Below are positions 31,047-42,247 of a stretch of DNA of 64,000 bases, one piece after another; positions within the stretch are counted from its first letter, which is position 1; each line of letters starts with the position of its first letter. Source of the stretch: Xenoacremonium recifei (Eukaryota > Ascomycota > Sordariomycetes > Hypocreales > Nectriaceae). The position numbers were made by a program, and so were the translations under genes. The notes below the pieces were generated by a model. It was not told where the DNA came from and ran no database searches. It saw only the letters and a list, made by a program, of their open reading frames with translations. Where the stretch lies: NCBI GenBank assembly GCA_012184525.1, contig WOFQ01000073.1, positions 1 through 64,000 of the forward strand. Reading direction: 5' to 3'.

Positions 31047-34000
31047 ATGACTTCAAGATCACGACCAAGATCAATATGGGCGCTCGCCCTGGCGCCTGCG
31101 CTGACAGCGGCGCACAACTTCCCCTACGTGCCGACGCAGATCCTCATGCCCTCGACCTGCGTTGTGCCCTCGACAGGCTGCGACGGCTCCGAAGTGGCCT
31201 ACGTTTTCAGCCAGACCGACGATACGGTGACGTTCAGCCAGCTCAACTTCTCGGCGACAGTCAGCGCCGACGTCGAGCCAGACGTGCTGAGCAGCGCATT
31301 GCCCTTTCTCGACGGCGATGCGGCGACCACGGCGTTTGCAGCGTCGCGGACGGCGAATGGCACGTTGCTGGTGTATGCGGGAGAGTGTGATAGCGGAACG
31401 GGCGATATCTGGAGCTATTCACAAGACAAGGACTGGGAGAAGCGCGATACAACTTCCAAGTCTTCCTCAACATCATCGCGAGGGCCATACTTTCTCGGCG
31501 GCGCCATGGCCTTTTCGTCTACACTGAGTCCTACTATGGATCAACCTACACTCTACAGCTACGGCGGCATGTGCGCGACGCCCGAGACAACTTCCAAGGG
31601 CTGGCAGGCCGACGCCAACTACACAACTTCAATGCTCAGCCTGGCGCCCACCAACGACGAATCCCTCGACACGGGATACACACTGAGCCTCGCATCAACA
31701 GCCGGGCCGCGCACGCCGATTGCGGGCTTCACGCTCACGCCCCTGACACCCAGCATGACGAACAAGAGCGGCGTCGTGACGCAGCAGGCCAGCTACGTGC
31801 TGCTGGGCGGCCACACGCAGCAGGCGTTTATCAACATGAGCACGGCGGCCGTCTGGGGGCTGCCGGCTGAGGCGTGGACATATGTGTCGGTCCAGGGGCC
31901 GAGTAGCTCAGACTCGGGCGACGATAGTACGGACTTGTCGACGCTGGGCCGGCGGACGGTCTCGACGGTTGAGAGCCGGTCGGGACACACGGCTGTGCTG
32001 AGCGAGGACGGCAGCTCAGTAATTGTTATGGGCGGATGGGTTGGCAGTGTTGATACGGCGGCGGAACCGCAGTTGGCGGTGCTGGAGATGAGCGAGACGT
32101 ATGATAGCTGGACGTGGAAGATTCCGTCGACGCAACCAGACGGAGATGGCGTGTATGGACATGGCGCGGCGGTGTTGCCGGGGAATGTCATGATGGTGTA
32201 TGGCGGATGGGAGATCAACTCGACATCGTCAAGCTCGAAACGCTCAGTCTCGAAGCGTTCGACGTCGCCGCGCTTCCTCAACCTCACCTCCATGGCCTGG
32301 ACGACGTCTTATACAAACCCCAGCAGCGTCTCCTCAGCATCATCCACGTCCTCGCCCAACGCCCCCAACGAGGACGGCCACCCCAACACCCTAAAGCTGG
32401 GTCTGGGCCTAGGCCTGGGCTTCGGCCTCGCAGTACTCATTGCCGCGCTCGCGATCCTGTGCTATTGGCGCAAGAAGCACCGACAACGCCGCTACTCGCG
32501 CGATCAGGGCCTGCAGGCGCTCTCACAGGACGCCGGCCAGTTCCTGCACGACCCGGATGATATGCTCGAGGCCGACCACGACGCCTGGGGGCCAGACGGC
32601 TGGTACGTCGGCGGCCGCGACGCCTACCAGGGCGCGATGTCGGAGCGGTCGCTGGGCTACGAGTCGCTCCGGGGCGGCGCCGGCCGGGGTGGGGCCTTTG
32701 CCGGCTTTCCCACCCGCAAGCCGCCGCCCCGGGCTGCAGCGGGCGCCGTCGGAGGCGGCAGCAGCGCCGGTTACGTGCCGGCGTCGCAGCGGCCGGGAAG
32801 CTTCGTGGCGGTGCCGGGCCGCATCCACCCGATCTACGAGGACGAGGAGGAGGACGCCTACCACAACCACCAGAAGCACCAGAGCCAGGAGGTGCACACG
32901 CCTGTGTCGGAGGCGCCCTCGGATCCCTTCCAGACGCCTACGGCTACCCACGCCCCGACTATGTTTCCTCCGCCGGGAAGCCGTGGATCTGCGACGCCGA
33001 GTCCGGAGGGCCGGCGCCATGATCCGGAGGTGCAGGATTGGGTGTCGGATGTTGATGCGGCGGATGCCCTTCTGGCTCGCATGAACACTCGTGGCGGACA
33101 GGGCAGAGTGTCCCCGACGCGCCGCAACTCTACACGGGGCGGCGCTGCACTTCGAGACGATGAATCTCGCAGCGGCTCCAACCTCTCTGAGTCGGCACGC
33201 AGCGTGACCGAAAGCCTGAGAGGCAAGCGACCTAATCCCCTCGTGCCCCTGGCGCTGTTCAGTGGCTCATTGCGCGACGTCGAGCACCAGAAGCCCGGTA
33301 GCAGCTCCTCCAGCAGCTACAACACAGCGCGCTCATCCTTCGGCGCACTACAAGCCGAGGGCCCCTCGCTGCTCATGGGCCGTCCCTACGATGACGACGA
33401 GCAGGCCCTGCCGCCATCACCGTCCAAGACCAAGCCTCGACGCGGCGGTGGCTGGTTGGGCTCGCTGCGCCGAGTGTTCAGCAGCAGCGGCGACACCACG
33501 CCGCACTCCTCGCGCGAGGACATGTCACAACAGCAGCCCATGACACACCACGAGGGCGGCGACTACGAGCCCGGGCTGGTCGGCCTGCGCGGCGAGCTTC
33601 TTAGGCGGAAGCAAGGCCGGCAGGACTGGGAGGCCGCGGCGCCGGGCGAGAGCGAGAGCGGCGAGCCCGAGACGGACTGGGACATTGAGCGCGCTGTCGA
33701 GCAGCGGCTGGTGCAGGTCATGTTCACGGTGCCGCGGGAGCGACTGCGCGTGGTGAACGCCGACGAGGAGGGCGATGGGGAGCGCGAGGATGAGATTGAG
33801 GAGCTGGTGCGTCCGCAGGCGGCGGTGCTGGTTGATCCCGAGAAGGAGAGCCAGGGAAGCACGGCGGGGGGGAGTCTTCGCGGCCGGGAGCATGGTAGTG
33901 TGAGTGAGAAGAGCGAGATGGTGGAGGTGCGGCATCGGGGAGGCGGGCTGACGGAAGACGAGGAGGAGGAGGACGACGACGAAGAAGTGCAACCGTACGA

Positions 34001-34328
34001 CGAGAAGCATCTCTACGACCCTCATCTCCAGGTCCAGCCGCTGCACATCACGCCCACGTCCCGAACGCCCTCCCACGGCTCCGAGTTCCTCCAGATCGAC
34101 ACCAGCGCCGAGCCGCGCCTCTCCCACGAGACCGACGACACGGGCCGCCGCTCCTCCGTCCTCAGCGCCGTGATGCTCGAAGCCCAGGCCATGCCGCTCA
34201 CGCGCGAACGTCCGCGGACGCGAGTGTTGGCCATGGTTGATAGTTTCGAGACGCTGAGCCGGGAAGGGAGTCCGACGAGGTCGCTGCGGGGATCGCCGCG
34301 CGTGGGCACGCCGAAGAGGGATGAGTGA
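31047..34328 (+). CDS. Kelch-type single-pass membrane protein with long cytosolic tail
   Basis: This is a cell-surface or vacuolar membrane protein with a probable beta-propeller outside and a long tail inside; its ligand is unknown. It is a single exon of 1093 residues. A signal peptide (about 1-22, ending LTAAHN) is followed by kelch-like blades with the motifs YSYGGMC, YVLLGGHTQ, SGHTAVLSEDGSSVIVMGGW and GHGAAVLPGNVMMVYGGW. Ser/Thr-rich segments with N-glycosylation sequons (NATA is not used, but NFSA, NGTL and NYTT are seen) lie outside. One membrane helix is at about 449-473 (LGLGLGFGLAVLIAALAIL), followed by the basic stop-transfer WRKKHRQRR. The remaining about 620 residues are low-complexity, rich in Ser, Arg, Glu and Pro. 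Similar proteins are common in moulds, some annotated as galactose-oxidase-like; I see no catalytic motif. Confidence 0.85.
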   Translation: MTSRSRPRSIWALALAPALTAAHNFPYVPTQILMPSTCVVPSTGCDGSEVAYVFSQTDDTVTFSQLNFSATVSADVEPDVLSSALPFLDGDAATTAFAASRTANGTLLVYAGECDSGTGDIWSYSQDKDWEKRDTTSKSSSTSSRGPYFLGGAMAFSSTLSPTMDQPTLYSYGGMCATPETTSKGWQADANYTTSMLSLAPTNDESLDTGYTLSLASTAGPRTPIAGFTLTPLTPSMTNKSGVVTQQASYVLLGGHTQQAFINMSTAAVWGLPAEAWTYVSVQGPSSSDSGDDSTDLSTLGRRTVSTVESRSGHTAVLSEDGSSVIVMGGWVGSVDTAAEPQLAVLEMSETYDSWTWKIPSTQPDGDGVYGHGAAVLPGNVMMVYGGWEINSTSSSSKRSVSKRSTSPRFLNLTSMAWTTSYTNPSSVSSASSTSSPNAPNEDGHPNTLKLGLGLGLGFGLAVLIAALAILCYWRKKHRQRRYSRDQGLQALSQDAGQFLHDPDDMLEADHDAWGPDGWYVGGRDAYQGAMSERSLGYESLRGGAGRGGAFAGFPTRKPPPRAAAGAVGGGSSAGYVPASQRPGSFVAVPGRIHPIYEDEEEDAYHNHQKHQSQEVHTPVSEAPSDPFQTPTATHAPTMFPPPGSRGSATPSPEGRRHDPEVQDWVSDVDAADALLARMNTRGGQGRVSPTRRNSTRGGAALRDDESRSGSNLSESARSVTESLRGKRPNPLVPLALFSGSLRDVEHQKPGSSSSSSYNTARSSFGALQAEGPSLLMGRPYDDDEQALPPSPSKTKPRRGGGWLGSLRRVFSSSGDTTPHSSREDMSQQQPMTHHEGGDYEPGLVGLRGELLRRKQGRQDWEAAAPGESESGEPETDWDIERAVEQRLVQVMFTVPRERLRVVNADEEGDGEREDEIEELVRPQAAVLVDPEKESQGSTAGGSLRGREHGSVSEKSEMVEVRHRGGGLTEDEEEEDDDEEVQPYDEKHLYDPHLQVQPLHITPTSRTPSHGSEFLQIDTSAEPRLSHETDDTGRRSSVLSAVMLEAQAMPLTRERPRTRVLAMVDSFETLSREGSPTRSLRGSPRVGTPKRDE

Positions 34329-35171
34329 AGGGGAAGGGAAAGGCGATTGTATATTCCTGGGAGGAGGGGGAGATAAACGGAGTGAGTGTATCTACGATGG
34401 GATGGCATGTACAGGAAGACAACGGATAGTCTTGATTTGGCTTCGATTTGCTTTGAGGGAAGTTTGGGACTACTAGGGATAGCCGGAGTGGGATTTGCGA
34501 TACATTTGACACCCATTGGAATTGAATTAATTACCTGCTTCGAGATGACATGAGACGCCCTTGTGATGCTCTGTATATGAATTTCTGTTTCCCTTAAACC
34601 CCCTATGATATAAACCTGATCCTGAACCGTAATCTACCGTATACTCGCTCCGTAGCTCTACCATAAAAAGAAACCTACCCACCCACGCAACAACAGGGAT
34701 AATATACAGATATAGAGACTCGCAGGGCTACGTGTCCCGGCATCCGTGAATGTGGAAAGACGGCAGCGTCATCGGATCGTCCTTCCGCGCGTGTCTGTCC
34801 CTGACGATCCGCGGAGCCACGAAACCCCCTGAATTTAGGGATTTTTCTTCTCCTGACTTGTTTTTTTTTTTGAGCTTCGTCTGCACCGGGCCACTTTTCG
34901 GATGAGGGATCCGCGATCAACGCGTCAGACGGCGGGCCCGCTGGTGGGGAGACGGATTGAGGCTGATGACTATTTCGCGTGTGATTGATGGATCGAGAAT
35001 AAGAATACAAGTGTTTCCTTTTCTTCCTTCTGCATGAGTCGTGGAGTTTGGGGTGTGTATAGTAGGGTGGGAGGATGAAGAAGGATATGGTGGTGTTGGA
35101 GGTGTCGGGATGCCGAGTCAGGATGATACCCATACGCCTGTCGGTATGGCTTCGTAATCGGCTCAGTAATG
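34329..35171. other. Convergent intergenic region
   Basis: The 3' flanks of the kelch gene and of the minus-strand PI-PLC gene meet here. There is an 11-base T run at 34861-34871. No gene is recognised. Confidence 0.55.
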
Positions 35172-36254
35172 TCACTTAAAATCGGTATACCGAAGTCGAT
35201 GTCGGCCCTTCATGAGACCCTCGTTCCACCGCACGATCACATCTACCAGTCGCTTACCCGGAAAGTCCAGGATCACGACACCCGTCCGCGTCGCCTCGTC
35301 CACGTCTTCAAAGTCCTCCAACCACTGACCTGTCATGTCGTTCATCCCGGTGACAGTGCGGTTCATGGGTCCGGCCGCCGCCTCGATGGGCAGCACGCCG
35401 ACGCTGGCTGACACGTGTGCCAGGTAGAGCATAGAATTGTCTTCAGGGGCCGTAGATGCGAGCTCTAACGCCGTGCGGATAGCCGTCCACTTTTCGGACA
35501 AGTGATAGACATCTGGGATGATCCAGAGGTCCTCAAGAGCCATTTGAGAGCCTTCCCATTCGACGCCATACGGTCCGTTGTGGTCGGGGAACTGCTGGAG
35601 GAGAAAGATCTTGCCACGCAGTTCGCCGAGCGTGGGCAGCGGCGCTGAGCGGTTGTATGTATGTAGATGATCGGAAGAGCCAGGACTTGTCAGGGGCGAG
35701 CTGAGGCGGTAGTAGTTGAAGGCATCCTCAAAGGTGACCTTATTGTCGCCGATGGGCGGTCCTTCTTGCTTGAGGCGCATGATGATGGCCTCGGACGGGT
35801 TCTCGTCGAGAAATTCAAACATGGCCATGAGCACATCCGCGTAACTGAACCCTGTGTATCCGGTGGCATGGTAGATTTGCAGCTCATCCTCGCGCAGCCG
35901 CGCCCGTATATCGAAGTATCGAAGCCCTGACTGCAGCTGCATGCTGATATTCCAGTTCTGGCACTGCAGCGACTCTCGTCCAATATCGTACGTCATGGTA
36001 TCGTGAGTACCGGGGATGCTCATTCTGGAAAGGAACGTTTCGTCGGGTATGGACTTCATCCAGGCGCGGTGGTCCGCGAGGCCAACGTCGAAGCTGAAGT
36101 CGCTCTTGTAGCCATGGTAGCAGACTCCCGAGAGCATGCACGGGGAGAGCGAGAGTAGCAGATAGAACAGCACCATGACAAAGACAGCAGCGGCCGAGAA
36201 GAGGACAGGGAATCGCCGGCCGTGCAGGCTGGGTAGCCCGTGGAGGAGAGCCAT
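35172..36254 (-). CDS. Membrane-anchored PI-PLC X-domain phosphodiesterase
   Basis: This resembles bacterial phosphatidylinositol-specific phospholipase C, which cleaves PI or GPI-type lipids by acid-base catalysis without calcium. It is a single exon of 360 residues from the ATG at 36254. A membrane segment or signal anchor covers about 15-40 (FPVLFSAAAVFVMVLFYLLL). The X domain begins SIPGTHDTMTYD, with H84 and D85 corresponding to the first catalytic His-Asp. FDIRAR supplies the Arg (R117), and YHATGY supplies the second His (H129). ENPSEAIIMRLKQE is a strongly conserved family block. N-glycosylation sequons (NIS, NRS, NRT) support a lumenal or outside location. There is no Y domain, C2 or PH domain, so it is not the eukaryotic signalling PLC. 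Confidence 0.92.
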   Translation of the reverse strand: MALLHGLPSLHGRRFPVLFSAAAVFVMVLFYLLLSLSPCMLSGVCYHGYKSDFSFDVGLADHRAWMKSIPDETFLSRMSIPGTHDTMTYDIGRESLQCQNWNISMQLQSGLRYFDIRARLREDELQIYHATGYTGFSYADVLMAMFEFLDENPSEAIIMRLKQEGPPIGDNKVTFEDAFNYYRLSSPLTSPGSSDHLHTYNRSAPLPTLGELRGKIFLLQQFPDHNGPYGVEWEGSQMALEDLWIIPDVYHLSEKWTAIRTALELASTAPEDNSMLYLAHVSASVGVLPIEAAAGPMNRTVTGMNDMTGQWLEDFEDVDEATRTGVVILDFPGKRLVDVIVRWNEGLMKGRHRLRYTDFK

Positions 36255-39200
36255 GGTGAGCGGCGGGCGACGTCTGGGACCGCCGGGAATGGGGCCGGGA
36301 GCTTTCTCAGAGGCCGGGAGTCACATTCGGGATGTCGAACGGGGGAGCTTCCGGGAGAGTTCCGGAGCTGGGAAGCGATGCTGCGGCGGCTGCAGCTTGT
36401 GGTGAGCCTTTGTTTTGGTGTTGATGACGGCGATGATGATGGACCGACGTTCAGCGGCGAGCTCTAGGTGAGCTTGGGCCTTTGCCAGTAGGGGTAAGAC
36501 GTCATGGCGGATTTAGTGGGGCGGGTGATCGAGTTGAAATTCGAGGGCATGACAGCTGCATCACGGGGTGCGAGCTGGGAGCAACATCACGGTGCAAAAG
36601 AGCATTGAAAGGCCAATTGAGACATTGGTCAGATATGTCCGTCATGCAGGGAATTGAAGCTCTCGTGGAGCGAGCCTGTAGTGGGAAAGCTGGCTGTCGC
36701 GGTAGAGGCAGGAACTCTCCGGACATGCCCAGCTCCTTCCTTCCATGGCAGCTAGACCTGTCAGATCTTCACATTCCGTCTCTTAACTTTCTTCCCTTTT
36801 CAGCTCAACACCAGCCTCGGTAGATGCCCAAGCAGATGCAAAAACTCAATGCCTCCGCCATCAGTGGCAAAATGACGAATTCAACACGACACCATCAACA
36901 CCAGCATTTCCCGATCGGGGCCCCCACGGAGAAGAAGCGCCAACTCTATTCCGCCCCGGCGGCGCACCGCAGAGTCAACGGCTCCGAAAGGAAGGCCGGG
37001 TCGAGGCCGGTCCGACGAAGATGGGGTGGAGGAGAGACGGCAGATTTACTCCGAGGGGAAAGTCTTGCGGCGGGGACGCTCGGTAGAGTTTGGGGGGAGA
37101 GAAGGTGGTTCCTGAGACGGTTGCGGAGGGCTGACATTCGTTCACCCAAAGGACTTGAGCAGGAGGACGCTAGCAGACGAACAAAGAGTTCGTGAGCAGC
37201 CGCTAACAACATCGCTTGTCGCGGACGACGGGCTCTGCCTGTGGGACAAACAATAAGCAGCACGCTCCAACACGGCATCACGGCGCCGGGCGACGCTGCA
37301 CTGCATCCCCGGCTTCTTTAGTTGTCTACGTCGCAGTCTCACTGCCTCTTTTGCCACCGCTTCTCGCGCTCCAGCGCATACCCGACGACGAGCATCACGC
37401 TGGTGCGGTGCTTCGTATCACTGCCTCGGCCGGCCGGGGCAAGGGTGGGCGGGTTCATGCATGGCTGACCAGACCGTCTTGCTACGACCATAGCTTTACG
37501 AGACCCTGCGAGAGCCTGTGACCACAAGAGTCTAAGACGCCCGCCCGTAAGCAGACACACCACTCCCCCGCGTGATAGCGAGTTGCTCGCGGCATGTCTC
37601 TATTTCGGTCCTTAATGGATATTACCTATCTCGCCCGGGGGGGCTGGATGCGGAGCGCCGGGTTCGGCGGGGTGATAGAAATCATGACATGAAGTGGGAT
37701 CGCGGGATGCGTCAGGTCAGGAGGCAAAGTAAATGCAGATGGCTGGTGATGGTGCATGTTGTATCTTGTGGCTTGTCTTCGACCCATGCATGCCCGAGTT
37801 GAAGTTGCATGCAGATTCAAGGCGGTGGCGGCAGATGGATCCTGGCATGCTGCAAGTTATGTACTCGAGGCACGGCAATCCGTCCTATCGAGGTGCTGCA
37901 CGGTAAGTACATGGGGGCGAACCTGTTGTTACGGCAAGGTAGCATCCCCGTTATCATGACCAAGACAAGACCATGGACGAGACTACTCCTGCACGACCAC
38001 GGGCGAATTCCCAATTGAGAGGGGTCCAGAGTCCTCGTTCCAAGTTTTGTGTCTGAGCGGTGTTTGTTTCTGTGGGAGACTTACACGGACCTCAGACCAG
38101 AGGACGAAGTATGCTTGTTGCAGAGTGAGACATTTGGTTGCAGCTTCTGATCGGAGCCATGAAGGAGGGGTCCCCTATCTCTGGCGGCTGACGGCTTTTT
38201 TACGTACTGTTGGTCCAGAGACAAGAAGGGGTGTGAAAGTCCGCACCAACACACCGGTTTCCAAGGGACGGGGTCTTTTTTCTTTGCCAAGAGATGCATG
38301 ACGACAGGACCGGGGGTTCTCGCGTGGAGGGGTGGAGGGGGTTGGGTTTCTCTAGTTCGTGAGGGTATCTTGTCAACAAGGTCGACAAGAGCTGTTAACA
38401 AACGAGGTGGTGTGGGGAGATTCTGAGTCTAGCAAGGCGATTGGTGATGGATGCAGATGTTTAGAGTGAATAGCCTGAGATGCGAGATCCATTGGGCTCT
38501 CGAACGCTCAAGGTCGTTTGGTCATGGTCCGTGGTTCGGACAGGTCGAGGCTGATGGTTCATGTGAGGTGCTCGTCGAGCCTACTGCATGAGACAATCCT
38601 CCTCTCCACCATCGACTTCCCAGAATGACACTTCCGTGATCCTGATCCCTCGTCTAGGCATCACATTCCGCTCTGCGGACTCTGTGACGCCTGTTGCTGC
38701 TCGTAGCGCTCGGCTCACACAAGCCCGGCGAGCGCTGAGCCATTGGGTAAATGGTCTGACACTCGCCCGCGTCGATCTGTATATCCATTGTCCGTAACAA
38801 GCAGTTGACACGTTGACCAGCAGCAGGGCGAGTTTAGCCGTGACGTCTTCGTTTTGCGTTTACGATTTGTTTCTTCGTCCATCTTCATTTAATACGCTTC
38901 CCGCGCCGTGCCGTGCGCCCATGATCTGATGACTTGGACGCAAGCGGGCGGTGGAGGGCCTTTTATTACATGGCTCAGGGACTGCAAAGAGATTGATAGG
39001 GAGGCTGAGATGAGACGAGACAACCCATGGCCATGTGGATAGTTTGATGGATAGCAATCCACAACTGCAGCCGCCTGCATACAGATTTTCTCTGTCTTCT
39101 GATGTGATTTTCTGCGGGACATCCGGATCTTGACAACAAGAGCAATTCGTACATCCGGTCCGCACAGGACATGGAATCCTGAGTCGAGTCCTCCGCGTAA

Positions 39201-40729
39201 CCGTCAACCCTGTCGGCCAGACGAGGGTTGGGACCAGGGGACGGATAGGTCTCCCGCGCGGCGATTGGGGCAGGCGTGGATCTTGGGCAGGTTCATGTCG
39301 ATCAGGGAAGAAGTGTCACTGAGGGATGAGAGCCTCGGCGTGTATTTGATGGTGATGTTCAGCAGTCCTTGGACTCTCTCCCCCGCTGCACGTGTCTCTT
39401 TGTCATTGTCGACTCGGAATCACAATGATATTCTCCATCCTGCATCGCGATCGATCAACTGAGGGTTTGCTGGCCAACGGGACCGGGTTGCTACTAGTCG
39501 GGGACCAGGAAGCTGAAGAGTGGATTTTTCTTCCCTTCCCGCATTGTGATCTGTGAAGCCGTCGCCCGGCTAGCACAGCCAAACCCTGGAACTGGACGGG
39601 ACCTGTGAGGCTGGACATGGGCCCATGTTTGAAGGGCCCTCTTCTGCTCGTTATTAGCGGCGCGGCCGCGTGTGGGTGGAGAGCAGCAAAGATCGTGGCC
39701 CGCGAGATACAGAGTCGAGATAGAGGCAGCGCTCAGCGAGTGGAAGATATTGTCCGGATAGCGCTCAACTAGAAGGCATCGTTTCGGGCCCTCGGCGGTT
39801 CCCCTGTGGGAGAGTTTTCATGGGGGGCTGTTCTGGAGCGCTTCTGGGTGGGCTCTGGTGGTTGTTTTTCCTCTGTTCTTCTTGCCGACACGTCATTACG
39901 GGGGGAAGCAACTGATGGCTTCGTATCCGCAGTTGGGGGGGAACCGATCCTTGGTGCAGGCGGGCGAGGCGAGAGGGAGACAGCACGGGATTGATTCACC
40001 GACCTGGCCGATGGTGGATGATATGAGGAGAGACACGGTGATGATATTGTGCCAGAGAGGGGCAAGGCCGGAAGCAGACCCGCTGGCTTCGATACAGAGC
40101 GACGAGAAGCAAAAGAAGAAGAACGATGATTCTTCAGGGCTCCCTGCAACAGTGTGCCTGGCTTGCTGGTGATAGGCGGCGGTGGCGGCGCGGGTGCTCG
40201 TGGTGGTGAGGTCCAGCACTTATTAGTGGTGTGGCACGAATGGAAATGATTTAATTCTCCTCAGATTCCGCATAGCCGTGCCCTCCATCTCGTGCGCGCG
40301 CATGCACATTTACGAAGCTGTGACCCTGCGCTGCTGCACAGCGGCACAGCACAGCACAAGCAAGCACAAGCATAGAGATGTATGTACATAGATGTGTCTC
40401 TCCTGATTCACCTGTTGTCCTCGCTGAGTGAGGCATCATCGGGAAAGTACCTGCTAGGTGCCTTGACTGAGCAGCACCTGCCCGCTGAAGCTCTACCCCC
40501 CAAGCTGAAAGTCAATTGCATCCTGCATTATCTGCAAACCGCCAGCTGTACTTGTTGGCCCGCCCAAATTCGCTGGCGGGTCGCGTTTCTCGCTGGTCGC
40601 CCAGGTGGTGACGACATTGTGTTCAGGGGTTCCCATGCCCGCCCCGTGCCTGCCTCCAGTCAGCTCAGCTCTGAGGTGTTGCCCTGAAGCACCGGGCAGG
40701 TACCGCCCAGGTCACTTCCCTGCCCTGCT
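36255..40729. other. Intergenic region, 4.5 kb
   Basis: No protein gene is supported; open frames are short and lack domains. A CACAG/CAAG-type simple repeat is at about 40335-40370. The region is not AT-rich and shows no element ends. A non-coding transcript or a long promoter serving the WSC gene is possible. Confidence 0.5.
40335..40370. repeat. GCACA/GCACAA short repeat
   Basis: Imperfect tandem copies of GGCACA, GCACA and GCACAA occur side by side in the gap left of the WSC gene. It is a simple-sequence repeat with no visible function. Confidence 0.65.
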
Positions 40730-42002
40730 CAGTGTCTTGTTTTCCTTTCTTCTCTCGTGCTCCTGAGATTGTCTTTTTCTTTTCTCTTCTTCCATTCCAG
40801 CATCACCTGGGCGCTCTCGTCCTCTTCTCATCACCTCCTCTCTCTCAGCCGGTCGCCATCGCCCGAGTCGTCGCCAGCAGCTGTCAAAGTGCTCGACTCC
40901 CGACGCACGAGTGACATAAAACGACAGCGCGGTGACTCGAAGCGGAAGCCTCCTCGATCCGATTCGGTTTGGCCTGGCTGGCTCCTTGGGTACTTTTTTG
41001 GTTTGGTCTCAGGCGGCTTTTGGGGGACATTTCCCATTCGCGTTATTACCTACCCAGGCATCACCACCACCACCACAAAGCTCTTCAACCAGGGACGCCC
41101 CCAGCCCAGCACTTACGCGCTAGACGCTACGGAGTTTAGCCGCTCGCCCACCGAATCCCTACTCTTACGGCCTTCTATCACGGGCTCCCCTACCACTACC
41201 ACTGACCAGCAGCCACCAAGCGTTGGGGCCCGTTTTTAGTGTCTCCCCCTGTGGTCGGGTCCCAGGTCGTATCTCTCTCAGCGTCTCCGGTCCTTGTCTC
41301 ATCTCTCGCCGCTCGCTCGCTCTCAAGACTCCCGTCCTTCCCTCGACCCTCTCCGTCTCTCTCGACACTCCCTCTCCATCCGTCTCCGCTTTTCGACAAG
41401 CAACGAGCAACAAACTCTCGAGTCTTGCTTCTCTCGATTTGCTCCATCCCGGTCGTTTTTCTTTCATTCGGTCGCTTTCTCTTCGCTGTCCCCGTTTTTG
41501 GCTCTTTTTTACTTTTCCCCTGCTCCCTCCAGGTACTCTCTGCCGTGCCTGCGTCCTGCTTTCATCCAGCCACACATTCCAGTCGGCTGAATCTCATCAC
41601 CCAACCTCCTTGACCTCCCCACGACAACCAGAAAAAACCCTCGTTTTTGGTTCAGCTTGTTGTCGGTTGTTGGATAACCGAATTTGCTTTGGGTATCCCT
41701 TGGATTGCTGCTTGTTTGGTTTGTCAGCCGTCATTTCAGAACGTGTTCACCCCGGCATCACTCTCACGACCCGTTTCTCGAACAACATCCTTCACGACGA
41801 TCACGCTCTCAGTCTCTTCCCTAATCGACTCACTCGACTCGACGCGCTGCTCTGCTTTTTGCACCTTTGGTCGTGTTACTACCCTCGACAGAACGCCTGT
41901 GAATCCCGACAATCGTGCCGGTACGGTCCTGTGACCGTCACTACCTATCTTCGCGAGTTCCTCGATCCCTCCCCACACGGTCGAAACCACTCTCGGAGTG
42001 CT

Positions 42003-42020
42003 ATGGCGCTGGCCTACTGA
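42003..42020 (+). promoter_or_regulatory. Minimal uORF (5 codons plus stop)
   Basis: An ATG starts a five-codon frame (MALAY) ending in TGA, 228 bases before the WSC start codon. If transcribed it would be a small upstream open reading frame able to lower or modulate translation. Confidence 0.4.
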
Positions 42021-42053
42021 ACGGAATCTTGTGTGTCTATCCTTGGTTGTGTT

Positions 42054-42062
42054 ATGTCGTGA
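42054..42062 (+). promoter_or_regulatory. Minimal uORF (2 codons plus stop)
   Basis: ATG TCG TGA, a near start-stop element, lies 185 bases before the WSC start codon. Near start-stop elements can stall initiating ribosomes; the function here is inferred only from sequence. Confidence 0.35.
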
Positions 42063-42247
42063 TTCACCCGAATCATCTCGTCGCACCCGGCCACAACTTC
42101 TTCCGTCAACACCTACATTGGTAAAGGTGTGTTACCGCTGTCACGGCACCGACCCTGGGCAAACCATCCCAAGCCCTCGGCACGATCCTCGAGCTCAGTC
42201 TCTAATCCTATCGGCTCACAGCTTTTGGACGCCTCAATCTCACCAAC

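Larger units (their letters stand above)
40730..42247 (+). promoter_or_regulatory. Pyrimidine-rich promoter and 5' leader of the WSC gene
   Basis: About 1.5 kb of strongly CT-rich sequence on the coding strand leads into the WSC start codon. Such tracts are typical of long fungal 5' leaders of cell-wall and signalling genes. The transcript start cannot be placed. Short ATG-initiated frames occur within it, including the two minimal uORFs listed separately. Confidence 0.5.

Noticed and set aside
32440..33084. Long alternative frames over the kelch gene tail on both strands
   Set aside because: The frame carrying the kelch blades and membrane helix is continuous through this region. The others are Arg-rich shadows.
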